DNA from: Hyalella azteca
Lineage: Eukaryota > Arthropoda > Malacostraca > Amphipoda > Hyalellidae
Assembly: GCF_000764305.2 (NCBI RefSeq)
Contig: NW_025938181.1
Span: 682,687-746,686 of the forward strand
Direction: 5' to 3'
Length of the DNA: 64,000 nt
The notes beneath the pieces are model-generated. The model had not been told where the DNA came from and did not search any database. It saw nothing but the letters and a program-made list of their open reading frames with translations. Positions 11,597 to 22,114 of the stretch are shown here, piece after piece. A program made the position numbers and the translations under genes. Numbering within the stretch: position 1 is the first letter of the stretch; each line of letters starts with the position of its first letter.

Positions 11597-11945
11597 GAAC
11601 ATCAAAATCTACGCCATAGCACATTTGACTACAAAATTGGCCGTTCTTGAACCGTCAGGTAACCGGATCCCAACGCACTCCTAAAACTTATTAGTTTGTA
11701 GATAAGCTTTTGCCTTCGACTGCACGCGTGCGCGACTACTACTAGTATGACCGCCAGTCAGCGCTAGGGTATCATCATTTTACTTGGATAGACTCATGAT
11801 CATTGAACAGTTGCTTGCCAGCCGCCGTTGCAGGAGGTATTCGTCGCCTATAGGCTGCAGCTCAACGAACAAATTGCCTTTAAGTGCTTAGCGTTGAGCG
11901 AAACTACTCACTTAGTTCATATAGGTATTTCTAATGTGTAATTTA
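11597..11945 (+). repeat. 0.33-kb direct repeat, copy 2
   Basis: See copy 1 at 10398-10720. This copy carries an extra insertion around 11780-11810. Confidence 0.85.
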
Positions 11946-13332
11946 GGTTATTTTTAGGATAGGTAATTCATTTTAGGTTATGCTTTTGCTAAGTCTGAAT
12001 GAATCAAGAGCCTAGCTTGGCCCTAACAATGTGTAGCAACTGTTTGGTCCTACTTAATTTCGCTGCTTGCAGTTCAGAGGTGCGGTTTGGACCACCCAAA
12101 CCATCAAGCGATGCTAACCCCGCTAACTTTGGTACGTTGATCTGTAACGAACAATCAAAGAACGGAGGAGCAATTTGCATCATCATGTTTACTGCACCAC
12201 AAGATTACTGCACTCGCCCTGTTCACGATAGGTTGTTGACACAGCTGCATGTATCACATTTCCACAATATTTACTGCACTCGCCAGTTGTTGCGATGGTT
12301 GTGTGATTATTGATTTTTTTCCGATTATGACTGGTCTCAGCCCTGACCCTGAGTTCTCTTGGAAGTTTGTTCCACATTCATTTCAGCATACCTCGGATTA
12401 CGCGATCTGGAGACCACTGTTTTGAAATGATCGTAATATTGGATTGCAAATGTTCTCAGCCCCAGAGAAGCGGAAATAAATATCACGTGCATCGAAAACC
12501 ATCAGTCATACACATAAACCAAATAATTCAGCAAAATCGCTCCCGTGAGATTTCTTCTTAATTAGTTCAATATCCGACTACAATAACGATTTATCTAGTT
12601 TCCCTTTCATCAGATAGCTTTCGTGCAGCTGTGAAATATACTGTTTCTTCATATTGAACCTCCTTGGTTTATTTCGTTCGCTGCGACCGGAGCCATTCAT
12701 GACGAACAAGCGTAATTTTAGCACTGGCTACCGAGGCCTACGTACGGTATGGCTCTACATTACTCAGTATAGTTACTGTATTACTTGCATGTAGCGGCGG
12801 AGAGGGAACGGAGTACAGCGCATTGCAGCAGTAAATAAAGACCTTAATTTTCTCATTTGCTTGCATTCTAATTTTTTCGTAAGCTCACAATGGCTTGCCT
12901 AAATACTAGCCTATTAACACCACATATATAGTGTTAAAGTTTCCAAAATTAGTTATCTTGAGCTTTCGCTCCTTTTAGTTTACTGTTTCGACTGTAGGCC
13001 AAAAACAAGGGAATGTCTTTATTTAAATCTAAGTCATATGAATCAATAAAAGTTTTCTCTTACGTGTGCTAAAACTGTCTGTACTGAGATATATAAATGA
13101 AGAGTACTGAAGGCGACTCAATCTAGAGTATTGCTGCTTCACAGTCTATCATTTAATAGTGTAAAAGTATTAATCTATATTAATATTGACATTAACATAT
13201 AGTATATATTAAGAATATTTACTTATCGATACGTACATTCTGTAAGTCATTTCTCCGTTCAATACAACATAGGAATGGTGACTTTTTCTGGTAGACTCCT
13301 AAAAAATAATGTAACATAATATATCAACAATA
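11946..13332. other. Unrecognised stretch
   Basis: Contains open frames of about 100 codons (11999-12313 plus, opposed by shorter minus frames) that resemble no family I know. The remainder is AT-rich and featureless. Confidence 0.3.
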
Positions 13333-13680
13333 AATAACTTCATAGAAACAAGGAAACATCTCCGGTGCCGGTATTATTAATAAAAGCGTGAATTTGCTAG
13401 CGTGTCTCCGTATCTTTAATGTACGCGGCGCATGTGTCGCGTGAGGTCGCTAGGATACGCAGTGCTATATGAGCAGTGGGTACACTGGAGGATCTTCTCC
13501 AGTGTGTTTGCGCATGTGCGTCTTCAGATGTTTAGAATAAGTTGTTTTATATGAGCACTTGGTACACTGGAGATCTTCTCCAGTGTGTTTGCGCATGTGC
13601 GTCTTCAGATGTTTAGAATAAGTTGTTTTATATGAGCACTTGGTACACTGGAGATCTTCTCCAGTGTGTTTGCGCATATG
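13333..13680 (-). repeat. Left arm of inverted zinc-finger duplication
   Basis: The reverse complement of this segment matches 15096-15506 almost base for base. The match includes the finger units, the stop codon and about 120 bp of 3' flank out to ATAACTTCATAGAAACAAGG. The arms are separated by about 1.4 kb. Confidence 0.93.
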
Positions 13681-13910
13681 TGCCTTCATATCTTGCGAAC
13701 GAATTGTTTTATACGCACACTGCGCACACTGGAAAAGTTCTCCACTGTGTAGAAGTATATGTCTACGCATGGTAGAGGTCCACTTGGTCTTGTATGAGGA
13801 GTGCTCTCACTGCGATAAATTATCAGCGTCTTTTCGCATGTGCTTACTCGACGATGCCGACATGTCCTCGCACTGCGGGCCCGAAACTTCATAGAAACGT
13901 GAACGTACAG
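13438..13910 (-). pseudogene. C2H2 zinc-finger 3' end, degenerate copy (left)
   Basis: C2H2 fingers bind DNA or RNA through a Zn-coordinated CX2CX12HX3H fold. From 13770 downward an open frame encodes one divergent finger (CAQCAYKTIRSQDMKAHMRKH) and two identical fingers (CTKCSYKTTYSKHLKTHMRKH) joined by the linker TGEDLQ. The last finger is out of frame through one extra C in GATCCTCCAG; restoring phase by eye shows it would end HMRRVH and a TAA stop. Upstream (13771-13910) two more finger positions are decayed, with TGA and Ser replacing Cys. Intact polypeptide is therefore limited to about three fingers. Closest resemblance is to multi-finger regulators of insects, but no orthologue can be named. 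Confidence 0.8.
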
Positions 13911-14640
13911 TCGAGCGAGTAACTTTTTACTTAGAAGTCCTGCTCGGCCACACGAGCTTTGATTTCTTGGTATTTCACTGCATTTATTAGTCAGGGCCAT
14001 TCTGATTCAACTAGTAAGGCAACTATTGGACCCAAATCCATGCCAACACGAAGTTGTGCATCAATAAATGACTTCAGAATAGTGCGAAAACTTTATAAAT
14101 GGGACAAGGAAACGGACATACCAGGTATAGGTAATGTCTAGCCAGCAACCGCCCCATTCTGCCGTTACCATCAGAAGAAGAATAAAGAGCTACAAAATTT
14201 GAAAGAACTAGGCGGCACACCGGAACTAAGAGATTTCTTGCACAGGTTTCGAAGAAGACTTTTTGATATAATCAACAGTGCTATTGTATACGTCTACTGT
14301 CCGATGAATGCTATTGTATGCTTCATCAATAGAGGCAAAGCGTGTATATATTTACTTCGTTGGCGCACTGTTAAGTTTAATGTTAATTTTAAGATGCTAA
14401 ATAGAATCAGACTAGTAGATGGTGGCGATATGAGCGGTACTGTTATATAATTATAAGGCAGTACAACGTGCGCAGCGCTCGCCGGTTAAGTTGGCAGAGC
14501 TGGCTGTACGACGGATAAAGTTGGTTACGCTTGTCGAGCTGGAAGGGTCGCGGCGGGTGAGTAGTCATAAGGTTCTTTGCAGCTTGTACTCGTTGGGCTT
14601 GGAGGGACCGGTAAAATAACGCTCGCAGGTGCATCAACTA
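13911..14640. other. Part of the spacer between inverted zinc-finger arms
   Basis: Short open frames only; none recognised. Confidence 0.4.
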
Positions 14641-14920
14641 CTACCCGCTGCACAGGGGGTGCTGTCGGAGCTTGGACTTACCGGTTCTGCCTCTTGAGTT
14701 TGGCATGCATTCATGTTGTGTTCAGCTCTGCCACATTTAGAGCAGTGTCTTTGTTTTTAACGAGCCATCGGCGAAGTAGGTTGAGCTCATGAGCTGGCAC
14801 CGCGGGTCTCTCAGGTGATTGCTCGTCTGGAGCAGTTTAAGCGGGGTCATCACTTGAACCTGCTCTCGGACAACAGTTGTGGTAGTGGCCGCTTTTTCCA
14901 CAAACGGTACACTTGCGTTA
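14641..14920 (-). pseudogene. CCHC zinc-knuckle protein fragment
   Basis: Minus-strand reading gives two complete CX2CX4HX4C knuckles: CTVCGKSGHYHNC (14873-14911) and, after about 45 codons and a frame change, CSKCGRAEHNMNAC (14703-14744). After the second knuckle the frame runs QTQEAEPVSPSSDSTP to a stop. The intervening segment has a stop and a frameshift, so the gene is broken. Such pairs are typical of Gag nucleocapsid-like proteins and of some transposon-derived proteins; no reverse transcriptase or transposase is adjacent to decide between them. Confidence 0.6.
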
Positions 14921-15035
14921 TACCTTTCGGCCCATATTTCTATTGTTTTAGTTACTGTTAAATTATGGCTGCAGTTAAAACAAGAACAGGCAGTGTTTCC
15001 ACTAAAACCAGAGGCTATTTCTCTAGTTACTAACG

Positions 15036-15080
15036 CCTACTTAGGGCAAGTAGGTGGTACTGGGCCGCTGGCCCAGTACC
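15036..15080. other. Two consecutive perfect hairpins at the edge of the right zinc-finger arm
   Basis: CCTACTT (15036-15042) pairs with AAGTAGG (15048-15054), then GGTACTGGGCC (15056-15066) pairs with GGCCCAGTACC (15070-15080) across a three-base loop. They lie 16 bp before the start of the duplicated arm. They may mark the recombination edge or the end of an element. Confidence 0.75.
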
Positions 15081-15095
15081 CACTGCTACTCTCCC

Positions 15096-15506
15096 TGGAG
15101 AAGATCTCCAGTGTACCAAGTGCTCATATAAAACAACTTATTCTAAACATCTGAAGACGCACATGCGCAAACACACTGGAGAAGATCTCCAGTGTACCAA
15201 GTGCTCATATAAAACAACTTATTCTAAACATCTGAAGACGCACATGCGCAAACACACTGGAGAAGATCTCCAGTGTACCAAGTGCTCATATAAAACAACT
15301 TATTCTAAACATCTGAAGACGCACATGCGCAAACACACTGGAGAAGATCCTCCAGTGTACCCACTGCTCATATAGCACTGCGTATCCTAGCGACCTCACG
15401 CGACACATGCGCCGCGTACATTAAAGATACGGAGACACGCTAGCAATTTCACGCTTTTATTAATAATACCGGCACCGGAGCTGATCCTTGTTTCTATGAA
15501 GTTATT
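15096..15506 (+). pseudogene. C2H2 zinc-finger 3' end, duplicated inverted copy (right)
   Basis: Three 81-bp finger units start at 15097, 15178 and 15259. Each encodes TGEDLQCTKCSYKTTYSKHL and KTHMRKH, a standard CX2CX12HX3H finger with the non-consensus linker TGED. A fourth finger, in a shifted frame because of one extra C at about 15350, would end HMRRVH with TAA at 15420. The copy carries one more unit than the left arm but lacks the upstream divergent fingers, and nothing resembling a start or upstream exon precedes it. Both copies share the same one-base insertion, so the insertion predates the duplication or was spread by gene conversion. Confidence 0.8.
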
Positions 15507-16985
15507 TGATCTGCAACCAACGCTGGTGAAGAGATAAATGAAACGAGTGGAAATTCTTGAGTTTATGCGCAAAATATATGTTAAAGAGTTTAGATTTTCG
15601 TCGTTTCTTGATTATCGTTCAAATATCGAATCCGTCTGTTCTAAATTATTTGTTGTACCTGCTCATATTATGGATTCAAGTTAGAAATGATCTTCTAATT
15701 CGACAATTCCATGCTGTTTACTATGTTTAATTCTTATTATTGAAAAATGACATGAGAGGAAAGTTGCGGTACCAGCAGATACACTTTATAGGACAGCTGC
15801 TCAAGCGAGTTCTTAGTGATAATATTTCTATGATAATTAGAATTTGAAAATTTAAAAGTGTCGGCTTTGAAGATTAGACCATCAGGAATGTTGCCGGTTA
15901 TGAACACCACGGAATTGTCACAGCTTTCTTCAAGTCGCGAACACGCAATTCACTGTTCCAATCTTGGTGTTCTAACAACTCTGCCACCTCGCCGATTGGT
16001 ATCTTGCAAGCTAAAAAATAAATGTTTTTTCTGACTCACTTGATTCAATAAAGGGGAGGAAGTTCAACTTAATATATTCCTCTGCATCAACCTCAAAAAC
16101 TGCTGATAATAATATAATATAATTATAATAGCCGCGTTTATTATAATAATATTATAATATAATAGCCAGAACGATTTATTCTGTAGGACCTGATATCAAT
16201 TTATTTTCTCAGGTCCTAATTTATTCAAGTACATATAATTTATTTATATTCCCTCTTATACCCAGGAAATTACAGAGATTGGGGATCAAGTTCCATTTCC
16301 ACCATTCCGAGGACTGTACTTGACTCATTCTGCGCGAAAGTTCTTCAATAACAAGAAATATTTCATGATTTAGAGTTTCGTTTCTAAACAATGCTTGCAA
16401 CCTTCGACTGTACACCCGAGTGTCGTGATTATTGCACAATTCCTATTGTTTATTTGTGAGTGAGAACTTAGTGACAAGTGTTTCTCTTGTAACAATTCAA
16501 AAAGCAAACAGAAACTTGCGTTCTTCAAGGAGTCGAATTAAAAAGGTATACAGTTGAAAAAAATTAATGTAAGATGTTCATTATTTACCAAAAAGGGCAT
16601 TTGTTTGTTTATTTATAAGGCTATCCCTATTCGGATCTCATGGCCAGGTAACTATGAGGTATGACCAACGACGAGCCACAACGTACAGTCGAAGAGCGTC
16701 GCATCGACTAACCAATCCTGCGAGTATTGCTTTCTAGTCCGACTTATTCTATTCTACTAACTTTTGTTGCCGACTGTACCACAAGGAAACTCATGACAAC
16801 GGGGCTCTGGGAAGTCCTCTACTATATGGAGGACTTCCAGCCGACGTCTTCTACACGCCCTTCTCCTTGCAGGATCCAATGCTTTGTCTTGAACAATAGG
16901 TACTCTTCAAATGTTTTAGTCCTATCTGAAATATTTAAGGATGCCTGTCGAAAGCTTTTACATTTTATTGTAGTAGGTTAGCCCT
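15507..16985. other. Non-coding stretch with an AT palindrome
   Basis: Around 16096-16162 an ATAATATAATATAAT-type inverted repeat flanks TAGCCGCG; otherwise no feature recognised. Confidence 0.4.
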
Positions 16986-17255
16986 TCTATAGTGAAGAAT
17001 TATAACAATCATAACTTCCGCGCAGCGACTAAACTAACGAGTTCGATCCCACTGCGCCTTATACTGGTGAGCTGAGACACGAGGCCGCGCCTAACTCCAC
17101 AGCAAGCGGTGGAACCCATGGCTCGGCTTGCCTTATATTTCGCTCGGCTCGGCTCGTAAAGCTCCACACACTAGCAGATTTAGGAGGTTTGAAGGCGAGC
17201 CGAGGTTAACTCGCGAGTCAGACTCTCAAGCTTAAGAGGCACTTTTAGCAGTTTA
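16986..17255. repeat. Possible tRNA-derived repeat remnant
   Basis: GAGTTCGATCCCAC (17041-17054) resembles a pol III B box and CGCAGCGACTAAACT lies upstream, similar to TTCCGAGCAGCGATTTAACT near 5420. It is followed by GGCTCGGCTCG repeats. No clear A box or ends, so only a weak call. Confidence 0.25.
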
Positions 17256-17785
17256 CGCTTCATATTAGGCTACTGACCTATGAAAGGAATTATTGTATGA
17301 TTACAGTGCGCCATAGTCAAGTGGGCTATAACATCGTTAAAATAAATGTAAGTGAAATATTTATTGATGTTAATACAAATATTATTACTGTTTATAAATA
17401 TTATATGTACCAACTCTAGCCAATTTAGTATCAATAAAGTCGAAATATTTAGCGTATATCTGGCTTGGAAATGCCCGATTTTAGCTTTACTGTCAGTGAA
17501 AAAGCTGGCAACGCTGGCTGGGACGAGTTCGCAGGACTCAAGAATTAATTGCAATCGATGGATGCCACATTAGAGAAGCTGTTCTACGCCTGCACTCTTA
17601 TGTCGACTCTTGTTTAACCTTCGATCATCGGATAAATATACCCTTGTTGATGCAATTTGCATGTAAGTACCAGGTAATTAAGTTATATCGTCATAGTGTT
17701 AATCTCTACTATCCGTTACAGCTGACACGAGCGTCGCAACCACTTGCTTCAGGACAGGACTTACATACACAGGTTACTTCGGCGT
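17256..17785. other. Non-coding stretch
   Basis: Contains an isolated CTGGCAACGCTG at about 17506-17517, identical to the end of the composite element that follows. Otherwise nothing recognised. Confidence 0.35.
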
Positions 17786-18685
17786 CAGTGTTGCCAGGTT
17801 TCTTCTTGGCGAGAATACCAGGTTGCCTATCTCAAAGTACCAGAAATTCTATTGCTCTAAAACAGACTAATACCTCCAAATTTGACGAAACTATTCGTCA
17901 GAAACGTTGGTTAGAAAAGAAAAAAAAAGTATCTTACGTACTGTGCATTTATCTGGCTTGACGATAATTAGCCAAATTGAACACCTTCTATTTTTTCGCT
18001 CTGTTTGGAACATTTTGACACTTCTTTTCCTGTGTTTGATTACATTGACACTTTTTCCTTTTATCATCACAGTGTGACACTGCTTCCCCTAAATTCGCTC
18101 AACATGGGCAAGTCACGGAAACAGGTGTCATCTTCCTTTTGCTTATTTTCGTACATGCATGAATATTGCATCAACCTAACATTTCGGGTGTGATCACATG
18201 TTGCGGTTGAGCAGATTACCTTAGTTGAAATTTTATTTCGTTGCTGGTTTTTCACATAGCTGCATGACTTGTGAAAACACTCGCTCCACGAATGCATCGG
18301 AGACAGGTCAGAGTAGACAAGTGATGCAGTAGCCAGCCAGTTCCATGAATGGATGATGATTTTCAAGATCAGTGAAATATTGAATGACACCCCAAAATTC
18401 AAGCGGCAGCCCAATAAGTGGCACTCTACAATTCAAAACCACCAAACCAAAATGGTGGAGCTTGCGTCGCAGAGATCGGTTCGACAACCTCACTCGTCCT
18501 AGGCCATATCACCACTGACCAGTAATCAATCAAGGCAGTGTTGCCAGGTTTTTTCTCTGCGAGAATACCAGATTGCCTAGCTCAAAATACCAGAAATATA
18601 CCAGAAATGCTATTGTTCGAAAACTAACTAATACCTCCAAATTTAATGAAACTATTCGTCAGAAACGTTGGTTAGAAAAAGAAAA

Positions 18686-18835
18686 AAATATAGATCTCAG
18701 TACTCACTGCAGTGACTGACAGAGAGCGCATTTTTTCGTCGACGGAAACGTGGTCACGGACGGATAGACGGACGGACAGACGGACATGGTGAGCACAATA
18801 GTACATTTTTTTCATAAATGAGAAAATCCGCTAAA
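18686..18835 (+). mobile_element. MITE-like element, family 1, copy 2 (inside A')
   Basis: Core 18725-18832 with ends AGCGCATTTTTTC and GAGAAAATCCGCT and the same GGACAGAC-rich centre as 2983-3150. It interrupts A' relative to A at about the position corresponding to 17930, so it inserted after the A duplication or only into one copy. Confidence 0.85.
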
Positions 18836-18925
18836 AAGTATTTTAGGTACTGTGCATTTATCAGTGTGGCACTTCTTCCCCTTCGCTCAACATGAGCAAG
18901 CCACGGAAACAGGTCATCTTCCATT

Positions 18926-19012
18926 TTCATACATGCTTACAGGTCATCTTCCATTTTCATACATGCTTACAGGTCATCTTCCATTTTCATACATGCTTGC
19001 ATGTTGCATTAA
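18926..19012. repeat. 29-bp tandem triplication inside A'
   Basis: ACAGGTCATCTTCCATTTTC plus ATACATGCTT is present three times in A' but once in A (18120-18160). Confidence 0.9.
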
Positions 19013-20050
19013 TCTAACATTTCCGGTTTAATCACTGGTTACGGCTGAGCAGATAGCTTTTGGTCCGAATAAGGGACTGCAGTACCTTAGTTGAAATTTT
19101 ATTTCGTTACTTGTTCTTCACATACGTGACTTGTGAAAACATTCACTTCACGAATGCATTGGAGACATGTTCAAAGTAGACACGTGGCCAGTAGGCAGCC
19201 AGTTCTATGAATGGATGATGATTTTCAAGATCAGTGAAATATTGTATGGCACCCCCGAATTCAAGTGGCACTCTATAATTCAAACCACCAAACAGAAATG
19301 GTGGAGCTTGCGTCGCAGAGATCGGTTCGGCAACCTCACTCGTCCCAGGCCATATCATCAGTCATCACTGATCAGTAATCAATCAAGAATCATCACTCTC
19401 GTGTTCATATTGCACTAATCACTTTTGTTAAATGTTAACAATTAGATTGGGGTTATTTCATCAAGCGGTAAATTGCGGTTCCAAAAATGGCGGGAAAGCT
19501 CTAATCGCGCCGCTCTGAAGGTAATCTATATAATCCACGCCTACGCTGGAGGACGTTCAAACTTCAGAGGTGGAACTTAATGCAGTAAATTTGCAGTAAG
19601 TCAGAAAATACCAGATTTAGGCATATATACCAGATCTAAAATATTCATACCAGACACCTTCTGAAAATACCAGATTTGTGAAATCTGGTATAGAAATATA
19701 CCATCTGGCAACGCTGAATCAAGGTTCATCACCCTCGTGCTTATATTGCACTAAGCACTTTTGTTTAAATGTTAACAATTAGATTGGGGTTATTTCATCA
19801 AGCGGTAAAATTGCGGTTCTAAAAATGGCAGGAAACCTCTAGTCGCGCCGCTATGAAGGTAATTTATATAATCCACGCCTACGCTGGAGGAAGTTCGAAC
19901 TTCAAAGGTGGATATGTAGTAAAATTGCAATAAGTTAGAAAATACCAGATTTAGGCATATGTACCAGATCCAAAATATTCACACCAGACACGTTCTGAAA
20001 ATACCAGATTTATGAAATCTGGTATAGAAATATACCATCTGGCAACGCTG

Positions 20051-21319
20051 ACTTGCGTTGCCGACTGTTCTAGCTCATTCTTAACGACAACGCTGGAGCG
20101 CGGCGTAACTCATTGTTAACCCACTGGAAGGTGACACCAGAGTGTGTGGTGAGCCGTGCCTAGGGTGAACTGAATTCTCATGTACACAATGGATTGTTTT
20201 TTAAAAGCTAGCACCGCCTTGACTGTGACAGCTGAAAACCTTCGCTAACAGCTCGTAACAAGGCAGCTCGGAGAGAGGTATTTACTACAAAGATAACTGT
20301 TACTACCACCTTAACTAATAAGATACTTAAGACAATACAAAGATAACCGCTACTACCACCTTAACCAATACTATGCCTAAGACAGTAGAAAAATAACTAA
20401 TGGAGTTGAGTGGCGCTACGCTGCTCCTTCTGCCGTGGCCCCTGGAGTTGATTCTCGTTTAAAATTCTAGTAATCCTGGCCGGGTTCTGGGACCGTGTAG
20501 AGACTAGAGTATACTTGTATACTTAAATGAGGTCACCATGCAGTCGTAGAAAACAGAGGCTTGGAAGCTTCATTACCTTTAATCTTTCTTCGTACGGCAT
20601 TCCCTTCAAAGCTGGAATCAGATTCGCTATCACCGAATTAGATTCGCTAGTCAGAATCAGCTAACCGGACTCCAGAGTCAGATACGCTAGTGTATGGGGC
20701 GCTTTAGAACGGTCTGAATTTACGTCAAAATTTAATCAGCCACGGGGAGTCTTCCATTACGGAGTTAACAGTGATGTGCTAGCTAAAGTAAATCACTCCT
20801 TTGTCCAGAGTGCGCGGACATCAAGACACTTTTCGGTATAGTCTGCTCCGTTAATCCTGCCTATAAACTCTACGTTCCAACTGCCTATTATGTCACGACT
20901 AGGTTTGGAAGCGTCAAGAGCAGCTGGGCTGAAGTACCAGTGATATTGCTCATTTCACTCGAAATAAATTACAGAAAACAAGAACGGTTGCACCATCCGA
21001 TAAGTTCCTGAGAGTGTGTGCGAAAGTGAGACCATCGGCGATATAGTTCTTCAGACGGTTCAACCTATTCCGGTACAGAATCTTCTAAAATTTTGAGCTC
21101 GACTGACGAAAATGATGAAGGTATCATAGGCGATTCCGTTAGAATTTCTAACTTCATTAGCGGTGACTGCACTGATTATTTTTCTGTTCCCAATAGTCTT
21201 TCAACTTCCAACGCTCCTAGAAGCACTAATGGCAGTTGTTCCAGGCAACACAACAAAGGAGTCCTTTCGACATTGAAAGGCAAAACATGGAGAACGAACT
21301 TCGTAAATTTGAAGCCAAG
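20051..21319. other. Unrecognised stretch with a 50-bp tandem duplication
   Basis: Two copies of a 50-bp unit starting ACAAAGATAACTGTTACTAC lie at 20287-20386. A plus frame 21093-21344 (83 codons, serine rich) is unrecognised. Nothing else is supported. Confidence 0.4.
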
Positions 21320-21580
21320 GGGCCATACTTTCAAAACTCGCTAAGTGAACGTAAGTACTTGCGCTCTATTATCTTGTCTATGATTGGTGGATTTTGCTTG
21401 AAAGGCCGTCAATGATTGGCTGATGAACTTACGATCTCTTAACTTTTTTTGAAAGTATAGGCCCTGGGTAAGTAGTTACGCTCTATTTCCTTGTCTGTGA
21501 TTGGTGGATTTTGCTTGAAAGGCCGTCAATGATTGGCTGATGAACTTACGATCTCTTAACTTTTTTTGAAAGTATAGGCC
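21320..21580. mobile_element. MITE family 2: one full copy plus tandem partial copy
   Basis: The copy at 21320-21464 has inverted ends GGGCCATACTTTCAAAA and TTTTTTGAAAGTATAGGCCC, with GATTGGTGGATTTTGCTTGA in the middle. The second copy (21465-21580) repeats the right three quarters but lacks the left end. A third copy lies at 48592-48735. No coding capacity. Confidence 0.88.
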
Positions 21581-21836
21581 AATGTATTTAATTACGAGCA
21601 AGCACGTTTGTACCTCAGAGACGATTCAAGCGCACTAGATGTGTGCGCAAATGTACCACTGTTGAATACTGGCAAAGAGAAGAAAATATTCACAGTGAAA
21701 GAGGATCTCTCTCTGTGGTTTTACGAAAAGTTTGTAGGCTAGTTACTAGATTGCTTTCTGAAAATTGTGAAGGCCTTGGTATGCCGTACAAAAGTGGGTC
21801 GCCACTTATGCGAATACCCACAGGGGCAATACATCA
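21581..21836. other. Short unrecognised stretch
   Basis: A plus frame 21643-21900 of 85 codons is unrecognised and runs through the hairpin described next. Confidence 0.3.
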
Positions 21837-21867
21837 GAACACCAAAATGTTAGGCATTTTGGTGTTC
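21837..21867. other. Perfect 13-bp hairpin
   Basis: GAACACCAAAATG (21837-21849) pairs with CATTTTGGTGTTC (21855-21867) across a five-base loop. Confidence 0.85.
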
Positions 21868-21944
21868 GACGTAGTGGCTTTGATTGTCTGTCTTGTATAG
21901 ACAGTTTTGAAATTGGGGTAAAAACACATACTATGGTATCAGAC

Positions 21945-22114
21945 GCGGCCAGGAGTCGCGGGCTGACCCTTCTTGGGCCCACGAGGCGCGGCCAACCGCC
22001 GACCGCGCCCTCCTTGGCCTCGAGCTTCTGGAAGCCGCGGGGAGGCGGGCGGACTACAAACTGCGAGTAAGGAACATGAATCTGAATAATTTGTCGCGGT
22101 GTGATAGTGATGTA
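21945..22114 (-). repeat. GC-rich paralogous segment (interrupted copy)
   Basis: GC-rich DNA (GGCCAGGAGTCGCGGGCT through GGACTACAAACTGCGAGTAA and CATGAATCTGAATAATTTG) that matches 30085-30260. It continues past the mariner at 23433-23500 (ACAAATTAGATACTGTTCTT). The minus strand is open and arginine/proline rich. It adjoins zinc-finger-like sequence in the paralogue, so it may belong to a duplicated zinc-finger gene exon. Confidence 0.8.

Larger units (their letters stand above)
17786..20050 (+). mobile_element. Composite TIR element with duplicated halves (A-A'-B-B')
   Basis: The left end CAGTGTTGCCAG (17786) is the inverse of the right end CTGGCAACGCTG (20039-20050), allowing one mismatch. 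The interior is not a simple element: a left segment A (17786-18535) is repeated as A' (18536-19380), which again starts with CAGTGTTGCCAG. A right segment B (19381-19716) is repeated as B' (19717-20050), each ending CTGGCAACGCTG. Flanks ACTTCGGCGT and ACTTGCGT are similar but not an exact duplication. The terminal CAG..CTG is of hAT-like type. No transposase frame is present. Fragments of the same family lie at 9183-9361 and, inverted, at 33740-33915. Confidence 0.8.

Noticed and set aside
15163..15375. Functional multi-finger protein gene
   Set aside because: Last finger is frameshifted, no upstream exon or start, and it is an inverted copy of another broken locus.
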